In this document: positions 27,792 through 35,913 of the stretch, one piece after another
Layout of the letters: each line of letters starts with the position of its first letter
Numbering within the stretch: the stretch's first letter is position 1
NCBI GenBank assembly: GCA_038237435.1
Contig: JBBRYT010000001.1
Coordinates: forward strand, 372,001-436,000
From: JACCTI01 sp038237435
GTDB lineage: Bacteria > Verrucomicrobiota > Verrucomicrobiia > Chthoniobacterales > UBA10450
Length of the DNA: 64,000 bases
Direction: 5' to 3'
Made by a program: the position numbers and the translations under genes
The notes under the pieces: generated by a model
What the model saw: the letters and a program-made list of their open reading frames with translations, nothing else
What the model was told of the DNA's origin: nothing
Database searches by the model: none

Positions 27792-28922
27792 TCACGATGC
27801 TGAAATGCGCGCGTGCTCTTCCAGCAAATAGCGATCGGTCATGCCAGCGATGTAATCACACACTGTCCGATGCAAACCTTCGCCTTCGATTCGTCGTGTG
27901 GCCGCATCGCCTAACAAGTCCGGCGATTGCACGTAAGCTTGAAAGACGGTGCGCAACATTTCGCAGGCGCGCTGGTTCACCTCCGCCACGCGCGGATGGT
28001 AATAGACGTTCTTATACAAGAAGCGCCGCAATTCGTTATTCGCCCGTGCACGATCATCGCTGTAGCGGATCAGCTTGCGTTGCTGCTGCCGCACTTCATC
28101 CGCGCTTGAAACTCCCGCGGCCGCGATCGTCGCCGCGCTGCAACTCACGACATCGCGCACCTGCACATCGATGATGTCGCGAATGATCAGCTTGTGCAGT
28201 TCCGGCTCGCGCGCATCGCCATAACGCTGCGAAACATTGGCATGGCTCTGCCGCCAGACTTCGACTTCGTCCAATTGACCAACCGAGAGAATTGCAAAAT
28301 CGAGCGCGTCATCCAGATCATGGCTGTAATAAGTAATCTCGTCCGCGATGTCCGCGATCTGCGCTTCCAAAGTCGGACGCGTCTCCAGCTTGCGATGTTT
28401 CTGCAAACCTTCCCGCACGTCGAAAGTTAAATTCAGCCCGGGAAATTCTGGATAAACTTCCTCGAGCAATTCCACTACCCGCAGACTTTGTTCGTTATGC
28501 TCAAACCCGCCGTGACCTTGCATGCACTCGGCCAACATCTCTTCCCCGGAATGCCCGAAAGGCGAATGGCCGAGGTCGTGTGCGAGCGCGATCGCTTCCG
28601 CCAAATCCTCATTCAAGGAAAGCGCGCGCGCGATCGTGCGGCTTATCGACGCCACTTCAATCGTGTGGGTCAAACGCGTCCGCAAATGATCGCCCGTCCC
28701 GTTTAAGAAAACTTGCGTCTTGTATTCCAGTCGGCGAAAAGCGCGAGCGTGAATGATCCGGGCCCGATCGCGTTGAAACTCCGTCCGATAGGCGTGCGAC
28801 GTCTGCGCATATTTTCGGCCGCGCGATTCGCCCGACTTCTGCGCGAACGGCGCCAGCACGCGCGCTTCATCCGCTTCCATTTGTTCACGCGTCTTCCAGC
28901 CTGCGCGTGAAGTCGTTGCCAC
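27792..28922 (-). CDS. dgt: Deoxyguanosinetriphosphate triphosphohydrolase-like HD protein
   Basis: 376 aa. HD-domain metal residues are in order: the His of LTHTIEVASI, the pair in ALAHDLGHSPFGHSGE and the Asp of YYSHDLDDALDF. The N-terminal KYAQTSHAYRTEFQRDR and FRRLEYKTQVF are typical of the short dGTPase-like class. It cleaves dNTPs to the deoxynucleoside and triphosphate. It is convergent with the LON-domain gene and has no obvious operon partner; 120 nt upstream are featureless. Confidence 0.92.
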   Translation of the reverse strand: MATTSRAGWKTREQMEADEARVLAPFAQKSGESRGRKYAQTSHAYRTEFQRDRARIIHARAFRRLEYKTQVFLNGTGDHLRTRLTHTIEVASISRTIARALSLNEDLAEAIALAHDLGHSPFGHSGEEMLAECMQGHGGFEHNEQSLRVVELLEEVYPEFPGLNLTFDVREGLQKHRKLETRPTLEAQIADIADEITYYSHDLDDALDFAILSVGQLDEVEVWRQSHANVSQRYGDAREPELHKLIIRDIIDVQVRDVVSCSAATIAAAGVSSADEVRQQQRKLIRYSDDRARANNELRRFLYKNVYYHPRVAEVNQRACEMLRTVFQAYVQSPDLLGDAATRRIEGEGLHRTVCDYIAGMTDRYLLEEHARISAS

Positions 28923-29042
28923 AAGAAAAAGTATCCGCGTCTGCGTCGCGTTGGCCAGTTTTCATTACTGCCAGCATCTGCTTTCGGTGATCGCGCTCGT
29001 CTGTTTGTTTTCGGACAATCGCTCGGCTTCGACTTCGTTAGG

Positions 29043-29363
29043 CTACTTTAATTGCTCGCGTAAGACTTTCTCCGCCGCGCGGTTTTGCGCGCGCAGCGTG
29101 AGCAGATCAAAAAGCGCGAGCAACAACGCCAGGATGGTCAGCCATCCGCACGCCATCCAAAACAAGATGAAACGAAGCAGATGGTGATTTGGATTCAGCA
29201 CTTCCCGCAAAAAAGTCGCCCCGCCCAACACCATCAGGAGCGCTAGAAGCACAACGGCCAGCATGACGCGCCGCCGCGTTTTTTGATCGCGCACCATTCC
29301 GCGCGCCGCATGCGCGGCGAACGAGACCGGCCGGAGTTCTTTTTCCTGCGGCCGATGTTCCAT
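29043..29363 (-). CDS. Small two-helix membrane protein, unknown function
   Basis: 106 aa: a basic N-terminus, then two strong membrane helices (VMLAVVLLALLMVLGGATFL and FILFWMACGWLTILALLLAL) and a charged C-terminal helix (RAQNRAAEKVLREQLK). It follows pdhC by 13 nt, and an exact dispersed-motif copy fills that gap where a ribosome-binding site would be expected. It is probably the last gene of the pdh operon. No family recognised. Confidence 0.7.
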   Translation of the reverse strand: MEHRPQEKELRPVSFAAHAARGMVRDQKTRRRVMLAVVLLALLMVLGGATFLREVLNPNHHLLRFILFWMACGWLTILALLLALFDLLTLRAQNRAAEKVLREQLK

Positions 29364-29364
29364 G

Positions 29365-29375
29365 GCCTAACGAGT
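29365..29375 (+). repeat. Dispersed motif copy filling a start-codon leader
   Basis: Exact GCCTAACGAGT. On the minus strand the order is pdhC stop (TAG) - motif - ATG of the small membrane protein, so the motif takes up the whole 13-nt spacer. Confidence 0.85.
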
Positions 29376-29376
29376 G

Positions 29377-30672
29377 CTAGATCAGCAGCAGCGTCGGATT
29401 TTCCAGGAGGCGGCGCAACTCTTTCAGATAATCCGCGCCGAGCGCGCCATCGATCACTCGATGATCGCAGCTCATGCAGATGGCCATGCGATGACCAGCG
29501 ACGATTTGATCGCAATCGTCGATCACCGCGCGTTTGGAAACGGCGCCGATCGCAAGAATAAATCCCTGCGGGGGATTGATGATGGCGGAAAATGAGTCGA
29601 TGCCGTAACCGCCGAGGTTCGAGACAGTAAATGTACCGCCTTGAAATTCTTCCGGCTTCATCCGCTTGTGGCGCGCGCGATGCGCCAGGTCCTTCACTGC
29701 TTCGCTAATTTCGCGCAGTGATTTCTTCTGCGCCGCCCTAACGACTGGTGTGACGAGGCCGTCTTCAATCGCCACCGCGATTGCGAGATCGACATCTTGA
29801 TATTGAACGATCGCGTCGTCATCGAACGAAGCGTTCACCTTCGGAACTTTCACCGCGGCATCGACTGATGCTTTCAGAATGAAATCGTTCACGGTGATTT
29901 TCGCCGTGTCGCTGCCTTCGCCACCCGCTTTTAATTCGGCGCGCGCGGTCATGAGCGGGCCCGCATCGATTTCGATGTTCAAATAGAAATGCGGAACCGG
30001 ACCTTTGCTTTCGACTAAACGTTGGGCAATAACCTTGCGCATTCCGCTCAATTGAATGCGTGCGCCTTCGCCTGGTCTCACACTTGGCGCGAGCGATTTT
30101 TTCTGTGGCGCTTTCGATTGCGATTTTATCACTGCGTGCACATCGGTGCTCGTGATTCGCCCCTCATCTCCAGTGCCTTTGACCTGCGAAACATCGAGGC
30201 CTGCTTGTGCAGCCAAACGGCGCGCGAGGGGCGAGGCCTTCACTCGCACTTCGTCGCCTTCAGCTCTTTGCGGCGGCGGTGCTTTGGCTTCTTTTTTTGC
30301 CGCAGGTTTCTTTTCCGTTTCCGGCGGAGCGGTTTCTTTTTTCTGCTCCTTTGCCGGATCAGGTTTTTCTGTTTCCGCTTTCGGTTTATCTTTCGGCGCT
30401 TCTTCTTTCTTTTCTTCCGTTACTGGCGCGGCTTCGCCTTCCTCGCCGATGAACGCGATCTTCTGTCCGACTTCTACCTTGCCGCCTTCGTCGATATAAA
30501 TTTCCGTCAGTACGCCGTCCTCCGGCGATTCCCATTCCATGGTCGCTTTGTCAGTTTCGATTTCGGCGATGACTTCCCCCGTCGTGACTTTGTCGCCCTT
30601 CTTCTTCTTCCACGCGACGAGCGTCCCCTCCGTCATCGTGTCGCTCAGCTTCGGCATTTGGATTTCGGGCAT
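29377..30672 (-). CDS. pdhC: Pyruvate dehydrogenase E2, dihydrolipoamide acetyltransferase
   Basis: 431 aa with the standard three modules. A lipoyl domain covers residues 1-80 (lipoyl Lys in EIETDKATMEWES). A Lys/Glu/Pro/Ala-rich linker leads to a peripheral-subunit-binding domain (KASPLARRLAAQAGLDVSQV...GRITSTDV). The catalytic acetyltransferase core ends in SCDHRVIDGALGADYL with the active His and Asp. It moves the acetyl group from lipoate to CoA. It is third in the operon, 13 nt after pdhB. The start ATG at 30672 follows the motif-containing stop of pdhB. Confidence 0.95.
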   Translation of the reverse strand: MPEIQMPKLSDTMTEGTLVAWKKKKGDKVTTGEVIAEIETDKATMEWESPEDGVLTEIYIDEGGKVEVGQKIAFIGEEGEAAPVTEEKKEEAPKDKPKAETEKPDPAKEQKKETAPPETEKKPAAKKEAKAPPPQRAEGDEVRVKASPLARRLAAQAGLDVSQVKGTGDEGRITSTDVHAVIKSQSKAPQKKSLAPSVRPGEGARIQLSGMRKVIAQRLVESKGPVPHFYLNIEIDAGPLMTARAELKAGGEGSDTAKITVNDFILKASVDAAVKVPKVNASFDDDAIVQYQDVDLAIAVAIEDGLVTPVVRAAQKKSLREISEAVKDLAHRARHKRMKPEEFQGGTFTVSNLGGYGIDSFSAIINPPQGFILAIGAVSKRAVIDDCDQIVAGHRMAICMSCDHRVIDGALGADYLKELRRLLENPTLLLI

Positions 30673-30680
30673 GGCGAATT

Positions 30681-30691
30681 ACTCGTTAGGC
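30681..30691 (-). repeat. Dispersed motif copy supplying the pdhB stop codon
   Basis: Exact ACTCGTTAGGC on the plus strand. On the minus strand GCC-TAA-CGAGT gives the last Ala and the stop of pdhB. Confidence 0.85.
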
Positions 30692-31678
30692 GCCACAGAC
30701 TTTCTTCACCGCGGCGATAATTTTCTCCGTGCTCGGCAGGACAGCTTTTTCCAAGCGTTCGTTATATGGCATCGGAACATCTTCCTGTGATACGCGAGCG
30801 ATCGGAGCGTCCAGCTCATCGAAGATTTCGTTTTGGATGCGATAGCAAATCTCCGCGCCGATTCCGCAATATGGCCGGTCTTGTTCGGCGATCACGACGC
30901 GATGCGTTTTCGCGATTGAGTTGAAAATCGCCTTCTCGTCGAGCGGCTTGATCGAACGCAGATCGAGCACTTCCGCATTGATCTCTTCCTTGGCGAGCGC
31001 TTCCGCGGCGGCCAGCGCCATGGGCACAGTTTGCGCGTAGCAAATGATGGTGACGTCGTCGCCTTCGCGTTTCACCTCTGCCTCTCCTAACGGGATCAGC
31101 AATTCTGTCTCCGCCGGCTCGATCATTCCCTTCGAGCTATAAAGCATCTCGCACTCTAGTACTAGAACTGGATTGTTGTCGCGCACGGCGGTCTTCAACA
31201 AACCCTTCGCATCGCGCGGCGTGGCCGGTGTGCAAATTTTCAGGCCGGGGAAATTTGCGTACAAACATTCCGTCGCGTGCGAGTGCGTCGCGCCGAGTTG
31301 GTGCGCCGGTCCGTTCGGTCCGCGGAAGGTGATCGGGATATTGAATTGTCCACCCGACATCGTGAGCATGTTGGGCGCGTTGTTCACCACCTGATCGAAC
31401 GCGACTAACGAGAAGCTGAAGGTCATGAATTCGACGATCGGCCGCAAGCCCACCATGGCGGCGCCGACACCCATGCCGGCGAAACCATTTTCGCTGATCG
31501 GCGTATCGATGATTCGTTTCGCACCGAAGCGGTCGAGCAAGCCCTGGCTCACTTTGTAAGCTCCGTTGTATTGCGCGACTTCTTCGCCCATTAGGAACAC
31601 ATTCGGATCGCGTTCCAATTCTTCCGTGAGCGCTTCGTTCAGCGCCTGCCGGTAAGTGATCTCGCGCATCTCGCTCAT
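30686..31678 (-). CDS. pdhB: Pyruvate dehydrogenase E1, beta subunit
   Basis: 330 aa of the transketolase-like beta family: ITYRQALNEALTEELERDP, FLMGEEVAQYNGAYKVSQGL, TPISENGFAGMGVGAAMVGLRP and the C-terminal domain AEVLDLRSIKPLD. The Glu of GEEVAQ is the one that activates the thiamine diphosphate ring. It forms the E1 heterotetramer with pdhA, which it overlaps by 4 nt. Its stop codon lies inside a dispersed-motif copy. Confidence 0.96.
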   Translation of the reverse strand: MSEMREITYRQALNEALTEELERDPNVFLMGEEVAQYNGAYKVSQGLLDRFGAKRIIDTPISENGFAGMGVGAAMVGLRPIVEFMTFSFSLVAFDQVVNNAPNMLTMSGGQFNIPITFRGPNGPAHQLGATHSHATECLYANFPGLKICTPATPRDAKGLLKTAVRDNNPVLVLECEMLYSSKGMIEPAETELLIPLGEAEVKREGDDVTIICYAQTVPMALAAAEALAKEEINAEVLDLRSIKPLDEKAIFNSIAKTHRVVIAEQDRPYCGIGAEICYRIQNEIFDELDAPIARVSQEDVPMPYNERLEKAVLPSTEKIIAAVKKVCGA

Positions 31679-32640
31679 GCCACGTAAGTGTAATCGTAGA
31701 GCCGTTCGAGCGGCGGCTCCGGACTTTCTTCGGCGAATTTTACGCTCAGGAGAGCGGTTTCTTTCGCTTTCTTATCCATGACGTCGAACTGCTCGTGCGT
31801 CAGTTTTTCCTCGCGGGTAAGCTGCGCCCGCAATCGCGTGATCGGATCGTCCATGCGATATTTTTCCAGCTGTTCTTTCGTTCGATAACTCGCCGGATCG
31901 GACATGGAGTGACCTCGATAACGATAGGTGTGGATTTCGACAAAGGCTGGATGCGGATCTTTGCGAATCGACTCAACGATCTCACTGAGTTTGTCGCGCA
32001 CTTCGCGAAAGTTCATCCCGTCAAGGACCGTCCCGGGAATATCGTAACCCTCCGCGCGTTCGACGATTTCCTTGAGTGAAGTGGAACGCTCAACCGACGT
32101 CCCCATGGCGAAAAGGTTGTTCTCGCAGATGAAAATGACAGGAAGTTTGTAGAGCCCGGCGAGATTGAGCGCTTCGTGAAAGGCGCCCTGGTTAATCGCA
32201 CCGTCGCCGAAGAAACAAAGTGTGACGCGATCCTCTTCGCGATATTTGCAGGCGAAGGCGAGACCGCAGGCGAGCGGTACGTGTGCGCCAACAATGGCGT
32301 GCCCGCCGTACATGTGATGTTCCTTGTCGAAGTAATGCATCGAACCACCAAGACCGCGCGAGCAGCCGGTGGCTTTTCCGAACAACTCCGCCATGCAAGC
32401 GTCGGCCGTCGTTCCGCGGGCGAGCGCATGGGCGTGATCGCGATAAGCCGTGATCAAGTAGTCGTTAGGCCGAGTGGCCGCCACGGCGCCGACCACGACC
32501 GCCTCTTGTCCAATGTAAAGGTGACAAAAGCCGCCGATCTTCTGCGCTTGATACTGTTGACTGGCGCGTTCTTCGAAACGCCGAATCAACAGCATGAGCG
32601 AGAGCATCTCGACTTCGTCGCGTTGCTCCGGCGGCTGCAT
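31675..32640 (-). CDS. pdhA: Pyruvate dehydrogenase E1, alpha subunit
   Basis: 321 aa. The thiamine-diphosphate motif GDG...N is clear (FFGDGAINQGAFHEALN, ICENN). So are GFCHLYIGQEAVVVG, the Mg-site region, and the conserved loop RYRGHSMSDPASYR that carries phosphorylation sites in eukaryotes. It decarboxylates pyruvate and acetylates the lipoyl domain of E2. It is first in the pdhA-pdhB-pdhC operon; only 7 nt separate it from the upstream membrane-protein gene, which may therefore be co-transcribed. Confidence 0.96.
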   Translation of the reverse strand: MQPPEQRDEVEMLSLMLLIRRFEERASQQYQAQKIGGFCHLYIGQEAVVVGAVAATRPNDYLITAYRDHAHALARGTTADACMAELFGKATGCSRGLGGSMHYFDKEHHMYGGHAIVGAHVPLACGLAFACKYREEDRVTLCFFGDGAINQGAFHEALNLAGLYKLPVIFICENNLFAMGTSVERSTSLKEIVERAEGYDIPGTVLDGMNFREVRDKLSEIVESIRKDPHPAFVEIHTYRYRGHSMSDPASYRTKEQLEKYRMDDPITRLRAQLTREEKLTHEQFDVMDKKAKETALLSVKFAEESPEPPLERLYDYTYVA

Positions 32641-32647
32641 GGCCGGT

Positions 32648-33235
32648 TTATGCAGGGCGAGGCAGAGCCGCGGCGGAGCGGGAAGGTTGCGGGCTTCGTT
32701 CGAAACTCATGCAAACAACGAAGACGGCGGTGAAGAAAAGATCACTCAGGAGCGAATTACGGAAGAACATCCAGGTCGGCGTTGCGCTGTATTGCGGCAA
32801 ACCAGTCGTTAGACTTTGGATCAAGCCGGCAAAGTTTTTCAGGTAACCGGGATCGCTCAGCCACGAAAAAATATTCGTGACGACGTAGAAAATTAGCGAA
32901 GCCGCAATCGAAGCAGGAAGCATTGTGGCCACGCGTGGCCGATCTTGCAGGAGCAAGCCAAGACAACCGACGAGCGCAAAGCCGAAGTAGTGCGACAAAA
33001 CCTCGGGAGTGAAAAACGAGAAGTGATAATGCGCGTTAAGGACTATGTCCGAGATGAGAAGCGCGATCATCGGCACGGCGAATTTGTATTTCCGCGGGAA
33101 GTAAGCGGCGGCGCAAAGTGCAATCGCGGCCAGCGGCGCGAAATTAAGCAAGCCGATAGAGGTGGAATGGCCGTAGAGCCCGATGACAATTCGGTACCCG
33201 ATGGCGGAAAGAATAAGAAAAAGCGCAGCGATCAT
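32648..33235 (-). CDS. Multi-pass membrane protein, DUF6580-like
   Basis: 195 aa from the ATG at 33235 (MIAALFLILSAIGYR). An upstream in-frame extension of 13 residues is basic and unlikely. About six hydrophobic helices; the pattern FAPLAAIALCAAAYFPRKYKFAVP, LLISDIVLNAH and a late WLSDPGY...GLIQSLTTGLP resembles DUF6580, small proteins with an ECF-transporter S-component-like layout. The substrate is unknown. It sits just upstream of pdhA on the same strand. Confidence 0.72.
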   Translation of the reverse strand: MIAALFLILSAIGYRIVIGLYGHSTSIGLLNFAPLAAIALCAAAYFPRKYKFAVPMIALLISDIVLNAHYHFSFFTPEVLSHYFGFALVGCLGLLLQDRPRVATMLPASIAASLIFYVVTNIFSWLSDPGYLKNFAGLIQSLTTGLPQYSATPTWMFFRNSLLSDLFFTAVFVVCMSFERSPQPSRSAAALPRPA

Positions 33236-33301
33236 CCGAGTGACTTTAGCGCGACTGCGCGATATGCAAAGCACATCTCGCGCGTCCGAAAAAGGCTGTC
33301 G

Positions 33302-33544
33302 TTAGGCCGCCTTGCGCGCCTTGTTTAGACGCGCTTTGCGGCGACGGGCCGCGTTCGGATGAATGATTCCGCGCTTGGCCGCTTTATCGACGGCGGAAAT
33401 TAAATCATTGATGCTATTCTGATCCGAGCCACCGGCTGCGACTTTCTTGTGCATACCGCGCAGACGGGTGAGGACGCTGCGATTGCGAAGAGTGCGGACA
33501 GCCGATTGGCGAGCGCGTTTGCCGGCAGATTTTGTGTTGGCCAT
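33302..33544 (-). CDS. rpsT: 30S ribosomal protein S20
   Basis: 80 aa from the ATG at 33544 (MANTKSAGKRARQSAVR). It has the helical, Lys/Arg-rich S20 sequence, including NRSVLTRLRGMHKKV, the helix NDLISAVDKAAKRGIIHPN and the C-terminal AARRRKARL. It binds 16S rRNA early in assembly. The 17 residues upstream in the open frame are not conserved-looking and are left out. Its stop region carries TCGTTAGGC (33299-33307), a 9-mer of the dispersed motif. Confidence 0.95.
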   Translation of the reverse strand: MANTKSAGKRARQSAVRTLRNRSVLTRLRGMHKKVAAGGSDQNSINDLISAVDKAAKRGIIHPNAARRRKARLNKARKAA

Positions 33545-33619
33545 GATGAAAATTTTTCGGGCGTGAAGGGTCACGGACAGCCGACACTTTGTCAACCGCG
33601 CGAAGCTGTCGCGCGAAAC

Positions 33620-34309
33620 TCAGGCCTTCTTCGCCAAACGCGCCGTCTTGGATTCGGCGCTCTTGTCGTTAGGCGGATTAGGTGACTTGGCGACCGGCTC
33701 GGACGGTCGGTTCTTTTCCACTGGCGCCTCGGGCACCGGGACCTGGTAAATCACGCGGGCCTTCGGAACCTTCGGCAACTTGTCTTGGACAACTTGGACG
33801 AGAGCGCCAATCGGTAGTTGGCTGTAGAGCGCGGCGACGTCTTGCGATTTCATGCGAATGCAGCCGTAACTGGCCGGCCGGCCGATGCGCCGCTCTTCCG
33901 GTGTACCGTGAATGTAAATGCAGCGGCTGAACGCGCGCGAAGTCGACGCTTCCAATCCACGTAACCAAATGATGCGCGTGATCACTGGGTCGCGGCCCGG
34001 GGCGTTCGGTTTCAGAATTTCGCCAGTGAACCGGCGATTATGGAAAACCGCGCCGATCGGTGCGTGATCCCCGATCTTTTGCGCGACCGCCATCGCGCCG
34101 ACTGGCGTCGTCATTGTTCCGGAGCCGTCGCCGATTCCGAATTTCGAAGTGGAAACCGGATAGATCGCGATGCGCGCGTCGTTTTGCAGAAGCATAAGCT
34201 TCTGTTGTCGGACGCTGACGATGACGTGATTTTTTACTTCGGGCGTGTTCTGCGCGCGAAGGAATTCGCCTAACGAAAGGAAGGCTAACGAAAAAATCGC
34301 GAACCGCAT
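33620..34309 (-). CDS. L,D-transpeptidase (YkuD domain), secreted
   Basis: 229 aa with an N-terminal signal peptide (FAIFSLAFLSLGEFLRAQ). The YkuD domain begins at VIVSVRQQKLMLLQND. Its active-site block is IYIHGTPEERRIGRPASYGCIRM, holding the catalytic His and Cys (SYGC in place of the common SHGC). A Pro/Lys/Ser-rich tail follows. Such enzymes make 3-3 peptidoglycan cross-links or attach lipoproteins to peptidoglycan in the periplasm. Confidence 0.88.
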   Translation of the reverse strand: MRFAIFSLAFLSLGEFLRAQNTPEVKNHVIVSVRQQKLMLLQNDARIAIYPVSTSKFGIGDGSGTMTTPVGAMAVAQKIGDHAPIGAVFHNRRFTGEILKPNAPGRDPVITRIIWLRGLEASTSRAFSRCIYIHGTPEERRIGRPASYGCIRMKSQDVAALYSQLPIGALVQVVQDKLPKVPKARVIYQVPVPEAPVEKNRPSEPVAKSPNPPNDKSAESKTARLAKKA

Positions 34310-34330
34310 TCCGATACAGTTACTCCTTTG

Positions 34331-35836
34331 TTACGCCGTCACGGTTACTTCCTGCCGCGACGCACCGAATGTAAACTTCGGCCACCATTGTGAAAGTGAG
34401 CTTACTGAAACATACAAAAAGCCAATTTGGAACATGACCAGGAAAGGCACGGAAAGGAACTGGCCATGCCGAATCGCGAACCAGACGAAGTAACCAAAGT
34501 AGATGGCGAACCCCATTTCGACGATTGGCAGGAGGGACTTGAGCGGCGTGTATTTGCAGGAACGCCATGCTTTTTTCTTGCGCTCGATCCCGTACTTCGG
34601 CGTGCGGGCAAAATCCGATTCGTGATTGAAAACCGCTTCCAGAACGGCCCGTGCATTATTAATAGAGAGACCGATACCCAGCGCGAGTAGTGCGGGAAGG
34701 AGCAAAATCTCTTTCATCCAGGTGCGCGGATGCAATTCTCGCTGCGCACAAATATAGAAAACAGCGACGGAAAGCGACGCCGTCAGAAAAATCGGCACAT
34801 CGACCAGAAGCACGCGCAGCCAGCCTTGTTGCGGCCCGCCAATGGAGGGATGGAGCAGCACGCATAAACAAGCTAGCAGGAGGTATGCGAAGTTTGAGGT
34901 CAGATGCGCAGTCGCTTCGATCTTTAGCGGCAGCGGCAATTTGCTCCGCCAGATCGTTGGCAGCAATTTCTTGCAAGTCTGGACTGAGCCTTTCGTCCAG
35001 CGATGTTGCTGCGACTTAAAGCCGTTCATATCGACCGGCAATTCGGCCGGGGTAATGACATCCGCGAGAAACATGAATTTCCAACCGGCTAGCTGCGCGC
35101 GATAACTCAAATCCAAATCTTCCGTGAGCGTATCGTGTTGCCAGCCGCCGGCCTCTTCGATGCACGTGCGACGCCAGAGACCAGCTGTGCCGTTGAAGTT
35201 AAAGAACCGTCCGCTCCGACTGCGGGCGGTTTGTTCTAATAAGAGATGGCCATCCAGGAACATCGCCTGGACGCGTGTGAGCAAAGAATAGGTGCGATTG
35301 AGATGACCCCAGCGCGTTTGAATCATCCCGACGTTGGGATCGGTAAAGAAATGAATTGTTCGCTGCAGCAAATCGGTCTGCGGAACGAAATCGGCATCGA
35401 GGATGCAAACAAACTCTCCTTCCGCCGTGGCCAGGCCAGCTTCGAGCGCGCCGGCTTTGAAACCTACCCGATCGACGCGATGAATCAGTTCGACATTGAG
35501 TCCGCGGTCCTGCAACTCCGCCACACAGCGCGTGGTTAGCTCGCGCGTGTCATCGGTCGAATCGTCGAGCACCTGGATCTGTAAAAGCTCGCGCGGGTAG
35601 TCGATTTCGCTGACCGACTTCAACAAACGTTCGACGACGTAGACCTCGTTGAAGACAGGTAACTGCATCGTGACCTTGGGCAGTTGCGCGAAATGTGCCA
35701 CCGGCTGCGGGTGGCGTTTCCGATGCTTCAAGAAGAGATAAATGATGAAGTAGCGATGAATGCCGTACGCGGAAAGACCCAGCAAAACGCTCAGGTAACA
35801 AATAGTCCAAATGAGATATCCGACGCTTCCGTGCAT
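34331..35836 (-). CDS. Membrane GT2 glycosyltransferase, cellulose-synthase-like
   Basis: 501 aa from the ATG at 35836 (MHGSVGYLIWTICYLSVLL); an ATG 18 codons earlier is possible. An N-terminal helix is followed by a GT-A domain with the processive signature D, DxD, TED, QxxRW: VLDDSTDD, CILDADFVP, TLTEDLDLSYR and QQHRWTKG. Four more helices end the protein. The layout matches bacterial cellulose or glucomannan-type synthases, though no BcsB or PilZ partner is present, so the polymer made is unknown. It is divergent from the hybrid histidine kinase. Confidence 0.88.
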   Translation of the reverse strand: MHGSVGYLIWTICYLSVLLGLSAYGIHRYFIIYLFLKHRKRHPQPVAHFAQLPKVTMQLPVFNEVYVVERLLKSVSEIDYPRELLQIQVLDDSTDDTRELTTRCVAELQDRGLNVELIHRVDRVGFKAGALEAGLATAEGEFVCILDADFVPQTDLLQRTIHFFTDPNVGMIQTRWGHLNRTYSLLTRVQAMFLDGHLLLEQTARSRSGRFFNFNGTAGLWRRTCIEEAGGWQHDTLTEDLDLSYRAQLAGWKFMFLADVITPAELPVDMNGFKSQQHRWTKGSVQTCKKLLPTIWRSKLPLPLKIEATAHLTSNFAYLLLACLCVLLHPSIGGPQQGWLRVLLVDVPIFLTASLSVAVFYICAQRELHPRTWMKEILLLPALLALGIGLSINNARAVLEAVFNHESDFARTPKYGIERKKKAWRSCKYTPLKSLLPIVEMGFAIYFGYFVWFAIRHGQFLSVPFLVMFQIGFLYVSVSSLSQWWPKFTFGASRQEVTVTA

Positions 35837-35913
35837 AACCGTTGAGAAGTGCCGGCTACTTGCCCCGGCGAGGGCGACATGATGCCGCATGAGAGGCTTC
35901 CGTCAAATCAAAA